This document shows positions 52,124 through 60,896 of a stretch of DNA of 64,000 nt, piece by piece. Position 1 is the first letter of the stretch, and the number at the start of each line of letters is the position of its first letter. The stretch comes from CALJFL01 sp963669435 (GTDB lineage: Bacteria > Pseudomonadota > Gammaproteobacteria > Pseudomonadales > Halieaceae), in NCBI GenBank assembly GCA_963669435.1, contig OY770025.1, positions 496,001 to 560,000 on the forward strand, read 5' to 3'. The notes below the pieces were generated by a model, which had not been told where the DNA came from, did no database searches, and saw only the letters and a program-made list of their open reading frames with translations. The translations under genes and the position numbers were made by a program.

Positions 52124-52905
52124 CAGGGGGCCGGATTATCGGCACTCAACTGTGGTGGTGCCAGGTTGGTTTCGCTCACATCGACAATCATCACATCGTT
52201 GAGCACGTTGCGCCCGATAAGTATCTGGTAATCGAGGTGGCTACGGTCGCTGAGCGTGAACTCGGCATATTGACGGATGGTGCCGATGACCACACCCAGC
52301 CGGATCACCGGTCTGCGCTCAGCCTCGTCGGACACAGCCTGGATGATACGCGCGCGCCGCTCGAGTTTTCTTTCCAACTCCACCGGTTCGCCGGTTTCGG
52401 GGTTCAGAATCTCAAAGCGCACCCAGCGCACACCGTCACGCTCAAATAGCTCGATATTGCGGGCATCCAGGGAGGCGGTTTCCGCGCCAGTATCTATACG
52501 GGCCGGCAGGCTGAGTTGTACATCCTCCAACCAGACGTTCTCACGACGCCCCACCCGCAGCTTATCGGTTGCTACGGGCTCTACCGCATCGCAGGCCACG
52601 GGCGCAGGCTCTACCGATGGAGCTCCCGCCGGCACCTGCTCCTGTAATTCGCCCAGCGCAGCTGTTACCGCGGTTATGGCCTCTTGCTGCTGCTGCAATT
52701 GCACACCCTGGGCCTCGAGTAACCGTGCGCTCTCAGCCTGACTCTCAGTGCAGGCGGCAAGCCCGTTGCGCAGCTCTGCGGCCAGTGCCTGTGCTTCCGG
52801 CGTCGGACGCAGTTCTTCTACGGTTGAACAACTGGCCAACAGACACACCGAGAGCGCAGATACGCTGTTGCGCAACGCTTTGTGTGGTGTTGCCAGCGCG
52901 GACAT
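52123..52905 (-). CDS. retropepsin-like ATP-dependent zinc protease family protein
   Basis: The 260-aa protein has a likely lipoprotein signal (ALSVCLLASCSTVEEL, Cys in LLASC, about residue 26), a coiled-coil stretch (LEAQGVQLQQQQEAITAVTA, about 63-83) and a C-terminal Zn_protease/retropepsin-like domain (about 115-250). That domain includes LPARIDTGAETASLDARNIE, where DTGA is the aspartic protease-like motif. It is probably tethered to a periplasm-facing membrane. It shares bases with sat upstream (TAATG) and with the UUP gene downstream (TGATG). Confidence 0.88.
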   Translation of the reverse strand: MSALATPHKALRNSVSALSVCLLASCSTVEELRPTPEAQALAAELRNGLAACTESQAESARLLEAQGVQLQQQQEAITAVTAALGELQEQVPAGAPSVEPAPVACDAVEPVATDKLRVGRRENVWLEDVQLSLPARIDTGAETASLDARNIELFERDGVRWVRFEILNPETGEPVELERKLERRARIIQAVSDEAERRPVIRLGVVIGTIRQYAEFTLSDRSHLDYQILIGRNVLNDVMIVDVSETNLAPPQLSADNPAP

Positions 52906-54092
52906 TAGCCGTCGATTGACTGGTAGTAATCCATCAGGATCTGCGCAACTTCCGGTCGCGAGAATTCCGGGGGAGGTGCAATACCCTTGCCCAGCATTTC
53001 CCGCACCGCGGTGCCAGACAACAGCACAAAGTCATCCTTACCGTGATCCGGAGCATCGCGCATCATCACCACCCTATCCAGCTTCTTGCTGTAGGCAGTG
53101 TGGTCGGCCCGGTAAATTTCCAGCTCCAATGCACCCGCCGGTACTTCTTCATCGAATACGGTTTGCGCGTCAAAGCCGCCATAGTAGTCGCCGACGCCTG
53201 CGTGGTCCCGGCCCACAATCAGGTGGCTGCACCCACAGTTCTGGCGGAACACGGCGTGCAACACGGCCTCGCGCGGTCCGGCGTAGAGCATGTCAAAGCC
53301 GTATCCGGTGATCATAACCGTATTCTCGGGGAAGTAGACATCGACCATTTTGCGAATAGAAGCATCTCGCACATCGGCTGGAATATCCCCAGGCTTAAGC
53401 TTGCCCAGCAACATGTGTATGAGGATACCGTCAGCGGAAAGATCCTCCATCGCCATACGGCACAATTCTTCGTGCGCCCTGTGCATGGGATTTCGCGTCT
53501 GAAAGGCGACCACTTTCTCCCAGCCGCGGCGCCCTATTTCCTCGCGTATCTCTACCGCCGTGCGGAAGGTGTCCGGGAAGTCACTCTGGAAGTAAGACAA
53601 GCTGAGGACCTGGATCGGCCCCGACAACAGGGTCCTGCCCAGGCCGCGGAACGTGGCGACACCAGGATGCTGGTCATCCAGGGTGCGGAAGACTTTCTCG
53701 GCGATAAAATCGATCTGCTCGTCGGTGACAGCTTCGACATTGTCTACATCCATAATGGCGAGTATGGGATTGCCGTCGACATTGGGGTCGCGCAGGGCGA
53801 TACGGCTGCCTGATTGGACACTGTCATCATCGGTCAGGTTAACGATCGGTACCGGCCAGAATAGCCCGCCTACCGTGTGCAGGTTTTCCGCAACACTCAA
53901 AGCATCTGCCAGGTTCATATAGCCGGTGAGCGGGTTGAAATAGCCTGCTCCAAGCATCACCGCATTGGCCGCTGCCGCCGAGTTGACCAGTAGCGACGGC
54001 AAACCCTCGGCTTCCGCGAGGAGGTCCGCCCGTGCCGCGTCATCGGCGACATAAAGTGCGTTCAGTTGCTCTGAACCATGTGGTTTTATCAT
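52905..54092 (-). CDS. sat: ATP sulfurylase (sulfate adenylyltransferase, Sat type)
   Basis: The 395-aa enzyme joins sulfate to ATP to make adenylylsulfate (APS). It is the single-chain Sat type and not CysDN. Motifs are PLTGYMNLADAL, FQTRNPMHRAHEELCRM (the QxRNPxHRAHE nucleotide site), GRDHAGVGDYYGGF, and a closing LLSGTAVREMLGKGIAPPPE. An AGGAG ribosome site precedes the ATG. cysC lies 24 bp upstream in the same direction, so APS made here can be phosphorylated to PAPS. Its stop shares bases with the protease start (TAATG). Confidence 0.95.
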   Translation of the reverse strand: MIKPHGSEQLNALYVADDAARADLLAEAEGLPSLLVNSAAAANAVMLGAGYFNPLTGYMNLADALSVAENLHTVGGLFWPVPIVNLTDDDSVQSGSRIALRDPNVDGNPILAIMDVDNVEAVTDEQIDFIAEKVFRTLDDQHPGVATFRGLGRTLLSGPIQVLSLSYFQSDFPDTFRTAVEIREEIGRRGWEKVVAFQTRNPMHRAHEELCRMAMEDLSADGILIHMLLGKLKPGDIPADVRDASIRKMVDVYFPENTVMITGYGFDMLYAGPREAVLHAVFRQNCGCSHLIVGRDHAGVGDYYGGFDAQTVFDEEVPAGALELEIYRADHTAYSKKLDRVVMMRDAPDHGKDDFVLLSGTAVREMLGKGIAPPPEFSRPEVAQILMDYYQSIDG

Positions 54093-54116
54093 TGTGTACT
54101 CCTGTTCTATCGGTGC

Positions 54117-54737
54117 TTAAACGACGCCGATAATGCCGCGCGATCGCAGCTCATCTAGAATCATGTTCACTTCCTCTTCCAGCGTCTGCTGGTCGGAACG
54201 CAGGTGGATCTCGGCGCGCTCCGGCGCCTCGTACGGATCATCAATGCCGGTAAAGTTCTTGATCTCGCCCGCGCGCGCCTTCTTGTACAGCCCCTTCGGA
54301 TCGCGGCTCTCGGCCGCCTCCAGGGAGCAATCAACGAAGACCTCGATAAAATCCATGCCGGCCTCTTCGTGCAGTGTGCGCACCTGATCACGGTCGGCAG
54401 CGTAGGGGCTGATAAAGCTGCTCAGTGCCAACACGCCGCTGTCGACAAACAATTTGGCCACTTCGCCGATACGGCGGATATTCTCGGTACGATCTTCAGC
54501 ACTGAATCCCAGGTTTTTGTTGATGCCCAGGCGCACATTGTCGCCGTCCAGTCGATAGGCCAGCACGCCCATTTCACTGAGCACGCCTTCCAGTTCGACA
54601 GCCACCGTACTCTTGCCGCTGCCGGAAAGCCCGGTAAACCAGAGTGTGGCGCCTTTGTGACCCAGTATTTTCGCGCGATGTTCCCGGGTAATATCACCCT
54701 CGTGCCAATGCACATTGGTTGCCTTTTGCTCAGCCAT
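54117..54737 (-). CDS. cysC: adenylylsulfate kinase CysC
   Basis: The 206-aa enzyme phosphorylates APS to PAPS. It has the P-loop GLSGSGKST (about residues 36-44), YRLDGDNVRLGINKNLGFSA, SFISPYAADRDQVR (phosphate-accepting region) and EVFVDCSLEAAESRDPKGLY. An AGGAGG site precedes the ATG. It is the head of the cysC-sat-protease-UUP-ligase group. PAPS could serve assimilation or sulfation. Confidence 0.95.
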   Translation of the reverse strand: MAEQKATNVHWHEGDITREHRAKILGHKGATLWFTGLSGSGKSTVAVELEGVLSEMGVLAYRLDGDNVRLGINKNLGFSAEDRTENIRRIGEVAKLFVDSGVLALSSFISPYAADRDQVRTLHEEAGMDFIEVFVDCSLEAAESRDPKGLYKKARAGEIKNFTGIDDPYEAPERAEIHLRSDQQTLEEEVNMILDELRSRGIIGVV

Positions 54738-54866
54738 CCGGCCCTCCTGTTAAACTCTATCTATGGCGCTATGCGAGCGGGCCACGCCGAAAAAGGCGGG
54801 ACCGCCGAAAAACCCGCAAGTATGCCTGTTCAGCCCGCGCAATACACCCTCTGTGGGTGGATATTT

Positions 54867-55046
54867 TCACTGCCAGAAGTAATTGATCGCCGACAACACC
54901 AGCGACAAACCCACCAATGGCATTATCCAGCGGCTGATTTTCTGCATTTGCTCGGGATCTGCCGGCTTGGCGAAACGCTCACCCAACAACACCATGAGCG
55001 CGACACCGGCAAACACACACAGCAGTATCAACATCAGGTTATTCAC
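54867..55046 (-). CDS. small two-helix membrane protein, 59 aa
   Basis: The protein has two hydrophobic helices, residues about 4-21 (LMLILLCVFAGVALMVLL) and 40-57, with a charged loop GERFAKPADPEQMQK between. GTG 55046 is chosen because it overlaps the trmH stop (GTGAATAA) and is preceded by AGGGGA. No family is recognised. It lies between trmH and cysC, with about 130 bp to cysC. Confidence 0.7.
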   Translation of the reverse strand: MNNLMLILLCVFAGVALMVLLGERFAKPADPEQMQKISRWIMPLVGLSLVLSAINYFWQ

Positions 55047-55761
55047 GTTCAGTCCCCTTTTGTTCCGGCACCAGCGGTGCGGTACCCGCCCGTACACTGG
55101 CATACCAGGCGGGGGCATCGAGTAATTCCCCCGCCGCATCGAGGGGCGGGTATTGTAAACCATGCGAATCGCAAAATTTGCGTAACCTCGGTTGGCTCCA
55201 CTGAAACATCAGGCGCTGATAGTCAACCTCAGCGATGCGCTGACTGTCATAGCACCCAGCCCGCTGGCGCTGGCGCTGGGCTTCCGCAAGAATGATGCCG
55301 GCGGCGACAGAGACATTGTACGAACCCACCATCCCCACCATGGGAATACTGATGTGATGGTCGGCGATTGCCTGGCCAGATGCCGACACGCCCGCTTTTT
55401 CGGCCCCCATCAACAGCGCGGTGGGCACGGTGTAATCGATCTCGCGAAAATCCCGGGACCGTTCTCCCATGTGGGCGGCAACAACCTGAAACCCATCGCT
55501 GCGCAGGGGTTTGACGGCCTCCTCCAGGGTCGGCCAGGGCCGGACCTCTACCCACAGATGTGAGCCCATGGTGGTACCGCGGAAAGCTCGATAGTCCTCT
55601 TTGCCTATCACGGCATGCACACGCATGATGCCGACGGCATCGCAATTACGAACAATAGCAGACAAGTTGCGAGGTTTATGAACAAAGTCGGTAATTACGG
55701 TCAGGTCCGGTTGCCTGGTAGCTAGGACCTGGCACAGTCGTTCAAACCGCTGGGGAGTCAC
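55039..55761 (-). CDS. trmH: tRNA (Gm18) 2'-O-methyltransferase TrmH
   Basis: The 240-aa SPOUT enzyme methylates the ribose of G18 in tRNA. Its sequence follows TrmH closely: RQPDLTVITDFVHKPRNLSA, FREIDYTVPTALLMGAEKAG, IPMVGMVGSYNVSVAAGIIL. The GTG at 55761 is preferred because the protein then begins VTPQRFERLC, like known TrmH starts, and AGG lies seven bases before; a GTG at 55782 adds seven residues. The small membrane-protein gene overlaps the stop. Confidence 0.93.
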   Translation of the reverse strand: MTPQRFERLCQVLATRQPDLTVITDFVHKPRNLSAIVRNCDAVGIMRVHAVIGKEDYRAFRGTTMGSHLWVEVRPWPTLEEAVKPLRSDGFQVVAAHMGERSRDFREIDYTVPTALLMGAEKAGVSASGQAIADHHISIPMVGMVGSYNVSVAAGIILAEAQRQRQRAGCYDSQRIAEVDYQRLMFQWSQPRLRKFCDSHGLQYPPLDAAGELLDAPAWYASVRAGTAPLVPEQKGTERE

Positions 55762-55827
55762 GGGGTCACCTGGGGGAAACACTCTGCCGTTGAGCCCAGG
55801 ACCAAACGGTTAACGGGCAAGGCAAAT

Positions 55828-56469
55828 TCAGGTAGTGGACGTCGCCACTCGATACGCTTCCGGAATTGCATCGCCATTGTCGACGCTGCAGTTAAGATCC
55901 TTTAGCAAACCGTCCTTGAGGCGATAGATCAGACCGTGCACGGTCAGTGACTGTCCTCGAGCCCAGGCTTTCTGAACAATGGTGGTATGACAAACGTTAG
56001 ATACCTGGTGCTGCACATTGAGCTCGCACAGTAAGTCCAGCCTGGCATCGCTGTCTTCGATGGCGTCAACCTGCTCCTTGTGTTGACTGAGTACGTCCTT
56101 GATGTTGCGCAGCCAGTTGTCGATCAGGCCATTGTCGCCATCTTCATAGGCCGCCTTTACACCCCCGCAGCCATAGTGTCCCACCACCAGCACGTGCTTG
56201 ACCTTGAGCACATCTACCGCGTACTGAAGTACCGTGAGGCAATTGAGGTCGGTATGAACCACCATGTTGGCAACATTGCGGTGCACGAAAACCTCACCGG
56301 GCACCAGACCGGTCACCTGAGTAGCGGGTACCCTGCTGTCAGCACAACCAATCCACAGATATTCCGGGGACTGCTGCGTAGACAAGTTCTCAAAAAATTG
56401 GGGATCATCGGCGCGGACGCTATTTGCCCATGCCTGATTTTGTGCCAACAGGTCGTCTAGACCAGCCAT
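55828..56469 (-). CDS. can: beta-class carbonic anhydrase
   Basis: The 213-aa enzyme interconverts CO2 and bicarbonate in the cytoplasm. All zinc ligands and the catalytic dyad are seen at the usual positions: Cys42 and Asp44 (IGCADSRVPAT), His98 and Cys101 (VVGHYGCGGVKAA). The length fits the family. An AAGGAA ribosome site precedes the ATG. It lies between the degenerate GGDEF gene and trmH. Confidence 0.96.
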   Translation of the reverse strand: MAGLDDLLAQNQAWANSVRADDPQFFENLSTQQSPEYLWIGCADSRVPATQVTGLVPGEVFVHRNVANMVVHTDLNCLTVLQYAVDVLKVKHVLVVGHYGCGGVKAAYEDGDNGLIDNWLRNIKDVLSQHKEQVDAIEDSDARLDLLCELNVQHQVSNVCHTTIVQKAWARGQSLTVHGLIYRLKDGLLKDLNCSVDNGDAIPEAYRVATSTT

Positions 56470-56486
56470 GCAATTTCCTTAGGACA

Positions 56487-57632
56487 TTAAACCATGAGAG
56501 TACTGAGGCGACCGATTACGACCTTGTTGCCACCGCCATCGGATGCGGATGATACCGCTTTGCTGGCCTCGGTTTCCAGCTGCTTGGCCAATTGTGCCAT
56601 ATCCACCGCCGGGTATTGCTGCGGCTCCCAGGTCACCACCCCCACGCTGAGGGTAACGTGCAGGATTGCGCCGCGGCCGTCATCAATGGCGAAATTATCG
56701 ATATCCACCCGCATGCGCTCGGCAATGTCCTGCCCCAGCGCTTCCCCGCAGCCGGGTAGCAGCACCGCCAGGCGGGAATCCGACAGCCTCGCCAGATAGT
56801 CTGTCGCACGTAGGTCGGAGGTAATACGTTCAGCCACTTTCTTCATCACAAACTGGCCGGTGACTTTGCCATAGTGCACGTAGAGGTCTTCGTATTCATC
56901 AATGCACATCGTCAATATGGTGATCGGTTCATCGGCGCGTCGGGCACGGGCGATTTCGCGCGCAATATCTTTCTCAAAGCCACGCAGGTTGCTAATGTGA
57001 GTGAGCGGATCCAGCATCGTTAGCTGGGACACCTGCTGACGACTCACCGCGTTTTTAAAAGAGACAGATATAACCGAGGCCAGGTGTGCGAACACGTCCT
57101 GTTCGGCGTCGCCGTGGTCCACGATGGTATCCGTCATACCGCAGTGGTAGCTGCCCATCAATCGGCCACTGTCCATCAGGGGCATCAATAATGCGTGGTC
57201 AACGCCATGATCAGATTTCAAAACCTCGAACATGCGTGGATCAGTGGCGTCGACAAAAACAATATCGGGCTCCAGATCGTACAGCTCCTGCATATCGAAG
57301 ACGTCGTGATGAAGCGCCAGATGGCTACCATAACGCTGCGCACCGGTGATCAAACCCGACAGCACATTTTCCGGGTCATAAAGCCATAGCTCCGCATTCC
57401 TGAAGCCGAAATGCCGGGGGATGCTAACCAGCAATACCTCGAGCATGGCCATCAGGTCGGTAGCCTCCATTAACATCACCTCCATCTGCTGTGCCTGCAG
57501 ATAAAGGTAGCGATTAATGGTAATGCTCTGGGAACGCCGGCGCTCGCTGATCTCGGCGTGGGTCTCTACCGGCGGGGCGCCCTGTATTTCTTCAGTGGTG
57601 GGGTGGCTGGAAAAATCGTTGTCATCTGCCAT
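56487..57632 (-). CDS. GAF plus degenerate GGDEF domain protein
   Basis: The 381-aa protein has a helical start with ITINRYLYLQAQQMEVMLME, a GAF-like sensor domain (about 60-190) and a C-terminal GGDEF domain (about 205-375). The usual GG(D/E)EF motif reads LSDSRL here (LARLSDSRLAVLLPG), so diguanylate cyclase activity is not expected; it may bind c-di-GMP or act by contact. The start has a GAGAGC site. It diverges from the TPP-riboswitch operon across about 240 bp and lies upstream of can on the same strand. Confidence 0.85.
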   Translation of the reverse strand: MADDNDFSSHPTTEEIQGAPPVETHAEISERRRSQSITINRYLYLQAQQMEVMLMEATDLMAMLEVLLVSIPRHFGFRNAELWLYDPENVLSGLITGAQRYGSHLALHHDVFDMQELYDLEPDIVFVDATDPRMFEVLKSDHGVDHALLMPLMDSGRLMGSYHCGMTDTIVDHGDAEQDVFAHLASVISVSFKNAVSRQQVSQLTMLDPLTHISNLRGFEKDIAREIARARRADEPITILTMCIDEYEDLYVHYGKVTGQFVMKKVAERITSDLRATDYLARLSDSRLAVLLPGCGEALGQDIAERMRVDIDNFAIDDGRGAILHVTLSVGVVTWEPQQYPAVDMAQLAKQLETEASKAVSSASDGGGNKVVIGRLSTLMV

Positions 57633-57681
57633 GCGATGCTCTCTACCGACTCGGGTCGCTTCCGTGCAGCCTTTTTTTTAT

Positions 57682-57710
57682 TTGGATTCCAAGTTTAAGC
57701 GGCCTATACT
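57682..57710 (+). promoter_or_regulatory. promoter of the thiamine-salvage operon
   Basis: The -35 is TTGGAT (57682-57687) and the -10 is TATACT (57705-57710), with the ideal 17-bp spacing. The predicted start near 57717 places the transcript just before the TPP riboswitch. It is one of the clearest promoters in the window. Confidence 0.7.
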
Positions 57711-57721
57711 CGCGATGCAAA

Positions 57722-57815
57722 CCTGAGGGGTGGCAGTCCGCAAGGACAGGCCTGAGACACCGCGAGGTGAACCCTTTGAACCTGATCCGGCTAGCACCGG
57801 CGTAGGGATAGGTGT
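57722..57815 (+). promoter_or_regulatory. TPP (thiamine pyrophosphate) riboswitch, thi-box
   Basis: The segment contains the consensus blocks of the TPP aptamer: an opening GAGGGGTG, the core CCTGAGA (57751-57757), ACCCTTTGAACCTGATC (57771-57787) and a closing GGCGTAGGGA. The ligand is TPP, which normally switches the downstream gene off. The gene after it is a TonB receptor followed by transport and kinase genes for thiamine. Downstream, the ribosome site can pair with an upstream ACTCCA (see findings), which suggests translational control. Confidence 0.95.
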
Positions 57816-57872
57816 TCTTTCCGACTCCAGCTACGCGACCCGCACCGGCCCTGTTACATGTTGGAGTAACCC

Positions 57873-60011
57873 TTGAAGCGCTTTACACACTACCTGCTAC
57901 TGTCGATGGTTTTCAGCCCTGTCGCCAGTCATGCCCAGCTCAACACTGAAATTTCCGAAATATTGGTAACAGCCGAATTTCGCGACACCCCACTACAATT
58001 ACAATCGACCAGTACCTCGGTGCTGACCGGCGAAAATATACGCCAGCGTGCGGCGCAGGACCTCAAGGATGCGTTGCAAAGTGTACCCAATGTCAACTTT
58101 GCCAGCGGCACATCGCGCCCGCGATTCTTCCAGATACGGGGCATTGGCGAACGCGGACAGTTTGTCGAGCCGCTCAATGCCTCCGTTGGGCTACTCGTTG
58201 ACGGCATCGACTACAGCGGCATGGGTATTCCATCCACCCTGTTCGATATCGACCAGGTCGAAGTGCTCCGGGGCCCACAGGGTACCTTGCACGGCGCCAA
58301 TGCTCTCGCGGGGCTGATCAATGTGCGCACCGGAGAGCCCCAGGACGAGCCTGAAATGCGCATGTCTGCGACCTACGCGGAATACGATACCGTTGAATTG
58401 GGCATCGTCGGCACCGGCCCGCTGGTAAGCGACTCACTATTATATCGACTGGCGGTGAGTAGCTATGAAAGTGACGGTTACATCGACAATGACTTCCTGC
58501 AAACGGACGATGTCAATAATCGCGACGAATTCAGCGCAAGAGCCAAGCTGAGGTGGCTGGTGGACACCGAGAGCAATCTGGACGTAACGCTGGCCTACGC
58601 GGATATTGACAATGGTTACGATGTATTCTCCCTCGACAATAGCGGCGATACCTTGTCCGACGAGCCCGGGCGTGACACGCTCGAGTCAACGACGCTGGGG
58701 GTTGCATGGGCCAAGGCACTGTCTGGTGTGGAGATGGAAGCCCGCGTGAGCGCAGCCGCTTCTGAATCAGAATACAGCTTTGACGTGGACTGGGCATTCG
58801 TTGGTATCGCGCCTGAGCTGGAATACTCGGCCTTCGACCGCTATACACGTGACCGTGACAGCTACAGCGCTCAACTACGTTTCAGCTCGAGCGAAGACCT
58901 TGTTTTTCTAGGGCGCGAGCACGCGTGGGCGACCGGCCTGTATTATCTGGGTGATCGCGAGGACCTCTTGCGCCAGTATGACTTCCTGGCCCAGGACTTC
59001 CGCAGCCGCTACGACACCGACACCTATGCCAGCTATGGGCAACTGCGCAGCCAACTGAACGATGAATTCACGCTGGTAACTGGATTGCGCGGTGAACGCC
59101 GCAACACCGATTACGAGGACAACAACGGCGTCGCAGCTGATCCTGGCGAGACCCTATGGGGCGGGCGCATCGCGCTGGAGTACAGCAGCGACGAAGACGC
59201 ACTCTACTATGCCAGCATCTCCAGGGGTTACAGTGCGAACGGCGTCAATGCGGGCATTCTGTCCAGCGACGGTATCAGCGACGACCCTGAGGTTATCGCA
59301 AGCCTGCGGGCGCTGGAGGATTTTGATTCCGAGTCGTTGATTAACTACGAACTGGGCTACAAGGCCAGCTACCTGGATGGGCGCCTGCAAATGCGAGCGG
59401 CGCTATTTTACATGGACAGGCAAGACCAACAGGTTGATGGCTCACTGGCCATCGTCCGCGACAACGGCAGCACTGATTTCATCGACTATATCGACAATGC
59501 TGCCGAGGGCAACAACTACGGACTGGAACTGGAGGTCGATTACCTGGTCTCCGAACATCTGTCGCTATACGGCAATATTGGCTTACTGGACACCGAGTTC
59601 GACGAATTTGTCAACGCCAATGGCCAGGACGTTGTCGATATTGACGGAGAGCCACTGAGCGGACGCGACCAGGCCCAGGCACCCGGCTATCAATATGCAC
59701 TGGGCGCGCAGCTGGAATTCGGCGCGGGGTTTTACGCCAGACTGGATGCGGAGGGCAAAGACGACTTTTACTTTTCCAACAGCCATGCCGTTGAATCACC
59801 CTCGTACAACCTGCTGCACTTAAGAGTGGGGGTAGACCGCGACAAGTGGTCGTTAGCCCTATGGGCACGCAACCTGACGAACGAAGAATATTTTGTTCGT
59901 GCCTTTGGTACCTTCGGTAATGACCCACGTAATGGCTACGAGCTGGAACCGTACTTCCAGTACGGTGACCCCAGGGTAGTGGGCATCAGTGCGGAATACC
60001 GTCTGTTTTAA
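57873..60011 (+). CDS. TonB-dependent outer-membrane receptor, probable thiamine receptor
   Basis: The 712-aa receptor has a signal peptide (FTHYLLLSMVFSPVASHA), a TonB-box/plug (EISEILVTAEFRDTPLQLQS, then VPNVNFASGTSRPRFFQIRG, VEVLRGPQGTLHGANALAGL) and a beta-barrel ending in VGISAEYRLF. It is controlled by a TPP riboswitch and followed by thiamine genes, so it most likely imports thiamine or a derivative such as its phosphates. The TTG start is preceded by GGAG. Substrate is inferred from context only. Confidence 0.93.
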   Translation: MKRFTHYLLLSMVFSPVASHAQLNTEISEILVTAEFRDTPLQLQSTSTSVLTGENIRQRAAQDLKDALQSVPNVNFASGTSRPRFFQIRGIGERGQFVEPLNASVGLLVDGIDYSGMGIPSTLFDIDQVEVLRGPQGTLHGANALAGLINVRTGEPQDEPEMRMSATYAEYDTVELGIVGTGPLVSDSLLYRLAVSSYESDGYIDNDFLQTDDVNNRDEFSARAKLRWLVDTESNLDVTLAYADIDNGYDVFSLDNSGDTLSDEPGRDTLESTTLGVAWAKALSGVEMEARVSAAASESEYSFDVDWAFVGIAPELEYSAFDRYTRDRDSYSAQLRFSSSEDLVFLGREHAWATGLYYLGDREDLLRQYDFLAQDFRSRYDTDTYASYGQLRSQLNDEFTLVTGLRGERRNTDYEDNNGVAADPGETLWGGRIALEYSSDEDALYYASISRGYSANGVNAGILSSDGISDDPEVIASLRALEDFDSESLINYELGYKASYLDGRLQMRAALFYMDRQDQQVDGSLAIVRDNGSTDFIDYIDNAAEGNNYGLELEVDYLVSEHLSLYGNIGLLDTEFDEFVNANGQDVVDIDGEPLSGRDQAQAPGYQYALGAQLEFGAGFYARLDAEGKDDFYFSNSHAVESPSYNLLHLRVGVDRDKWSLALWARNLTNEEYFVRAFGTFGNDPRNGYELEPYFQYGDPRVVGISAEYRLF

Positions 60012-60027
60012 TCAGGAGATTATCACC

Positions 60028-60282
60028 ATGAAACTCACTGCCGAGCTGAGTCTGTATCCCTTCACTGAAGACTACCTGGGCGTAATCCGCGCCTTTATCA
60101 CCCGTCTGGCAGACTACGAGGACCTGCAGGTGGTGACCAACGCCATGAGCACGCAGATCTGCGGCGATTACGACCGGGTTTTCGACCTGATCCAGGCGGA
60201 ATTACGCAGCAGTCTTGAGCAGTATGGCCGACAAGTGCTGGTCTGTAAGTTGATTCCCGGCGAGTTGGCCATCGTCCAGTGA
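60028..60282 (+). CDS. YkoF-like thiamine/HMP-binding protein
   Basis: The 84-aa protein has one ferredoxin-like fold of the YkoF/MTH1187 family: KLTAELSLYPFTEDYLGVIR, then DYEDLQVVTNAMSTQICGDY and a closing GRQVLVCKLIPGELAIVQ. The family binds thiamine or its pyrimidine (HMP). It begins 16 bases after the receptor with an AGGAG site. Its stop shares bases with the GTG of the transporter (GTGA). It may hand ligand to the transporter; that is inference. Confidence 0.82.
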   Translation: MKLTAELSLYPFTEDYLGVIRAFITRLADYEDLQVVTNAMSTQICGDYDRVFDLIQAELRSSLEQYGRQVLVCKLIPGELAIVQ

Positions 60283-60896
60283 ACGAAACGCCAACAATAG
60301 GCGAACTGATCCTGACAGCGGCGACTGCCATGTCAGCACTGGAAGTCATCGCTGTGACCCTTGGGGTCGCATACCTGTTGTTGGCAATGCGGGAAAACAT
60401 TCTGTGCTGGTATGCCGCCTTTATCAGCACAGCAATTTTCCTGTTCCTGTTCTGGCAGGTAAACCTGTTGATGGAGTCAGCATTGCAGGTCTATTACCTT
60501 GGGATGGCCGTATACGGTTGGTGGCACTGGCGCACTGGCCAGCACGAAGAGAAGCAGCTGCCGATAAGCAGCTGGTCGGCGCGGATACATTGCAAGGCCC
60601 TGGGCCTGATCGCTGTGGCAAGTCTGGTCAGCGGCTTTTTGTTACAACAATTCACCGATGCCGCACTGCCGTACCTCGACTCCTTCACAACCTGGGGCAG
60701 CCTGGTGACCACCTGGATGGTGGCACGCAAAGTATTGGAGAACTGGCTCTACTGGCTGGTGATCGATTCCGTTTCCATTTACCTGTACATTGATCGAGAA
60801 CTCTACCTCACCGCGTTGCTGTTTGCGGCCTATGTGGTAATCGTCATTATCGGCTATGTGAAATGGTCACAGCGTTACCGCGCACAGTCCAGCTAA
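60279..60896 (+). CDS. pnuT: PnuC-family transporter, probable thiamine permease PnuT
   Basis: The 205-aa protein has about seven membrane helices and the PnuC family's WWHW motif (YGWWHWRTGQHEEKQLP, about residues 80-96), with VIDSVSIYLYIDRELYLTAL near the end. Family members carry nicotinamide riboside, riboflavin or thiamine; placement behind a TPP riboswitch points to thiamine (PnuT). The start is GTG, overlapping the YkoF-like gene. The kinase gene overlaps its end by 34 bases, consistent with transport followed by phosphorylation. Confidence 0.88.
   Translation: MNETPTIGELILTAATAMSALEVIAVTLGVAYLLLAMRENILCWYAAFISTAIFLFLFWQVNLLMESALQVYYLGMAVYGWWHWRTGQHEEKQLPISSWSARIHCKALGLIAVASLVSGFLLQQFTDAALPYLDSFTTWGSLVTTWMVARKVLENWLYWLVIDSVSIYLYIDRELYLTALLFAAYVVIVIIGYVKWSQRYRAQSS

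Noticed and set aside
53043..53813. 256-codon plus-strand frame
   Set aside because: It is antisense to sat, whose catalytic motifs are intact; no recognisable protein.
54204..55295. 363-codon plus-strand frame
   Set aside because: It runs antisense across cysC, the 59-aa gene and part of trmH, which all have motifs and ribosome sites.
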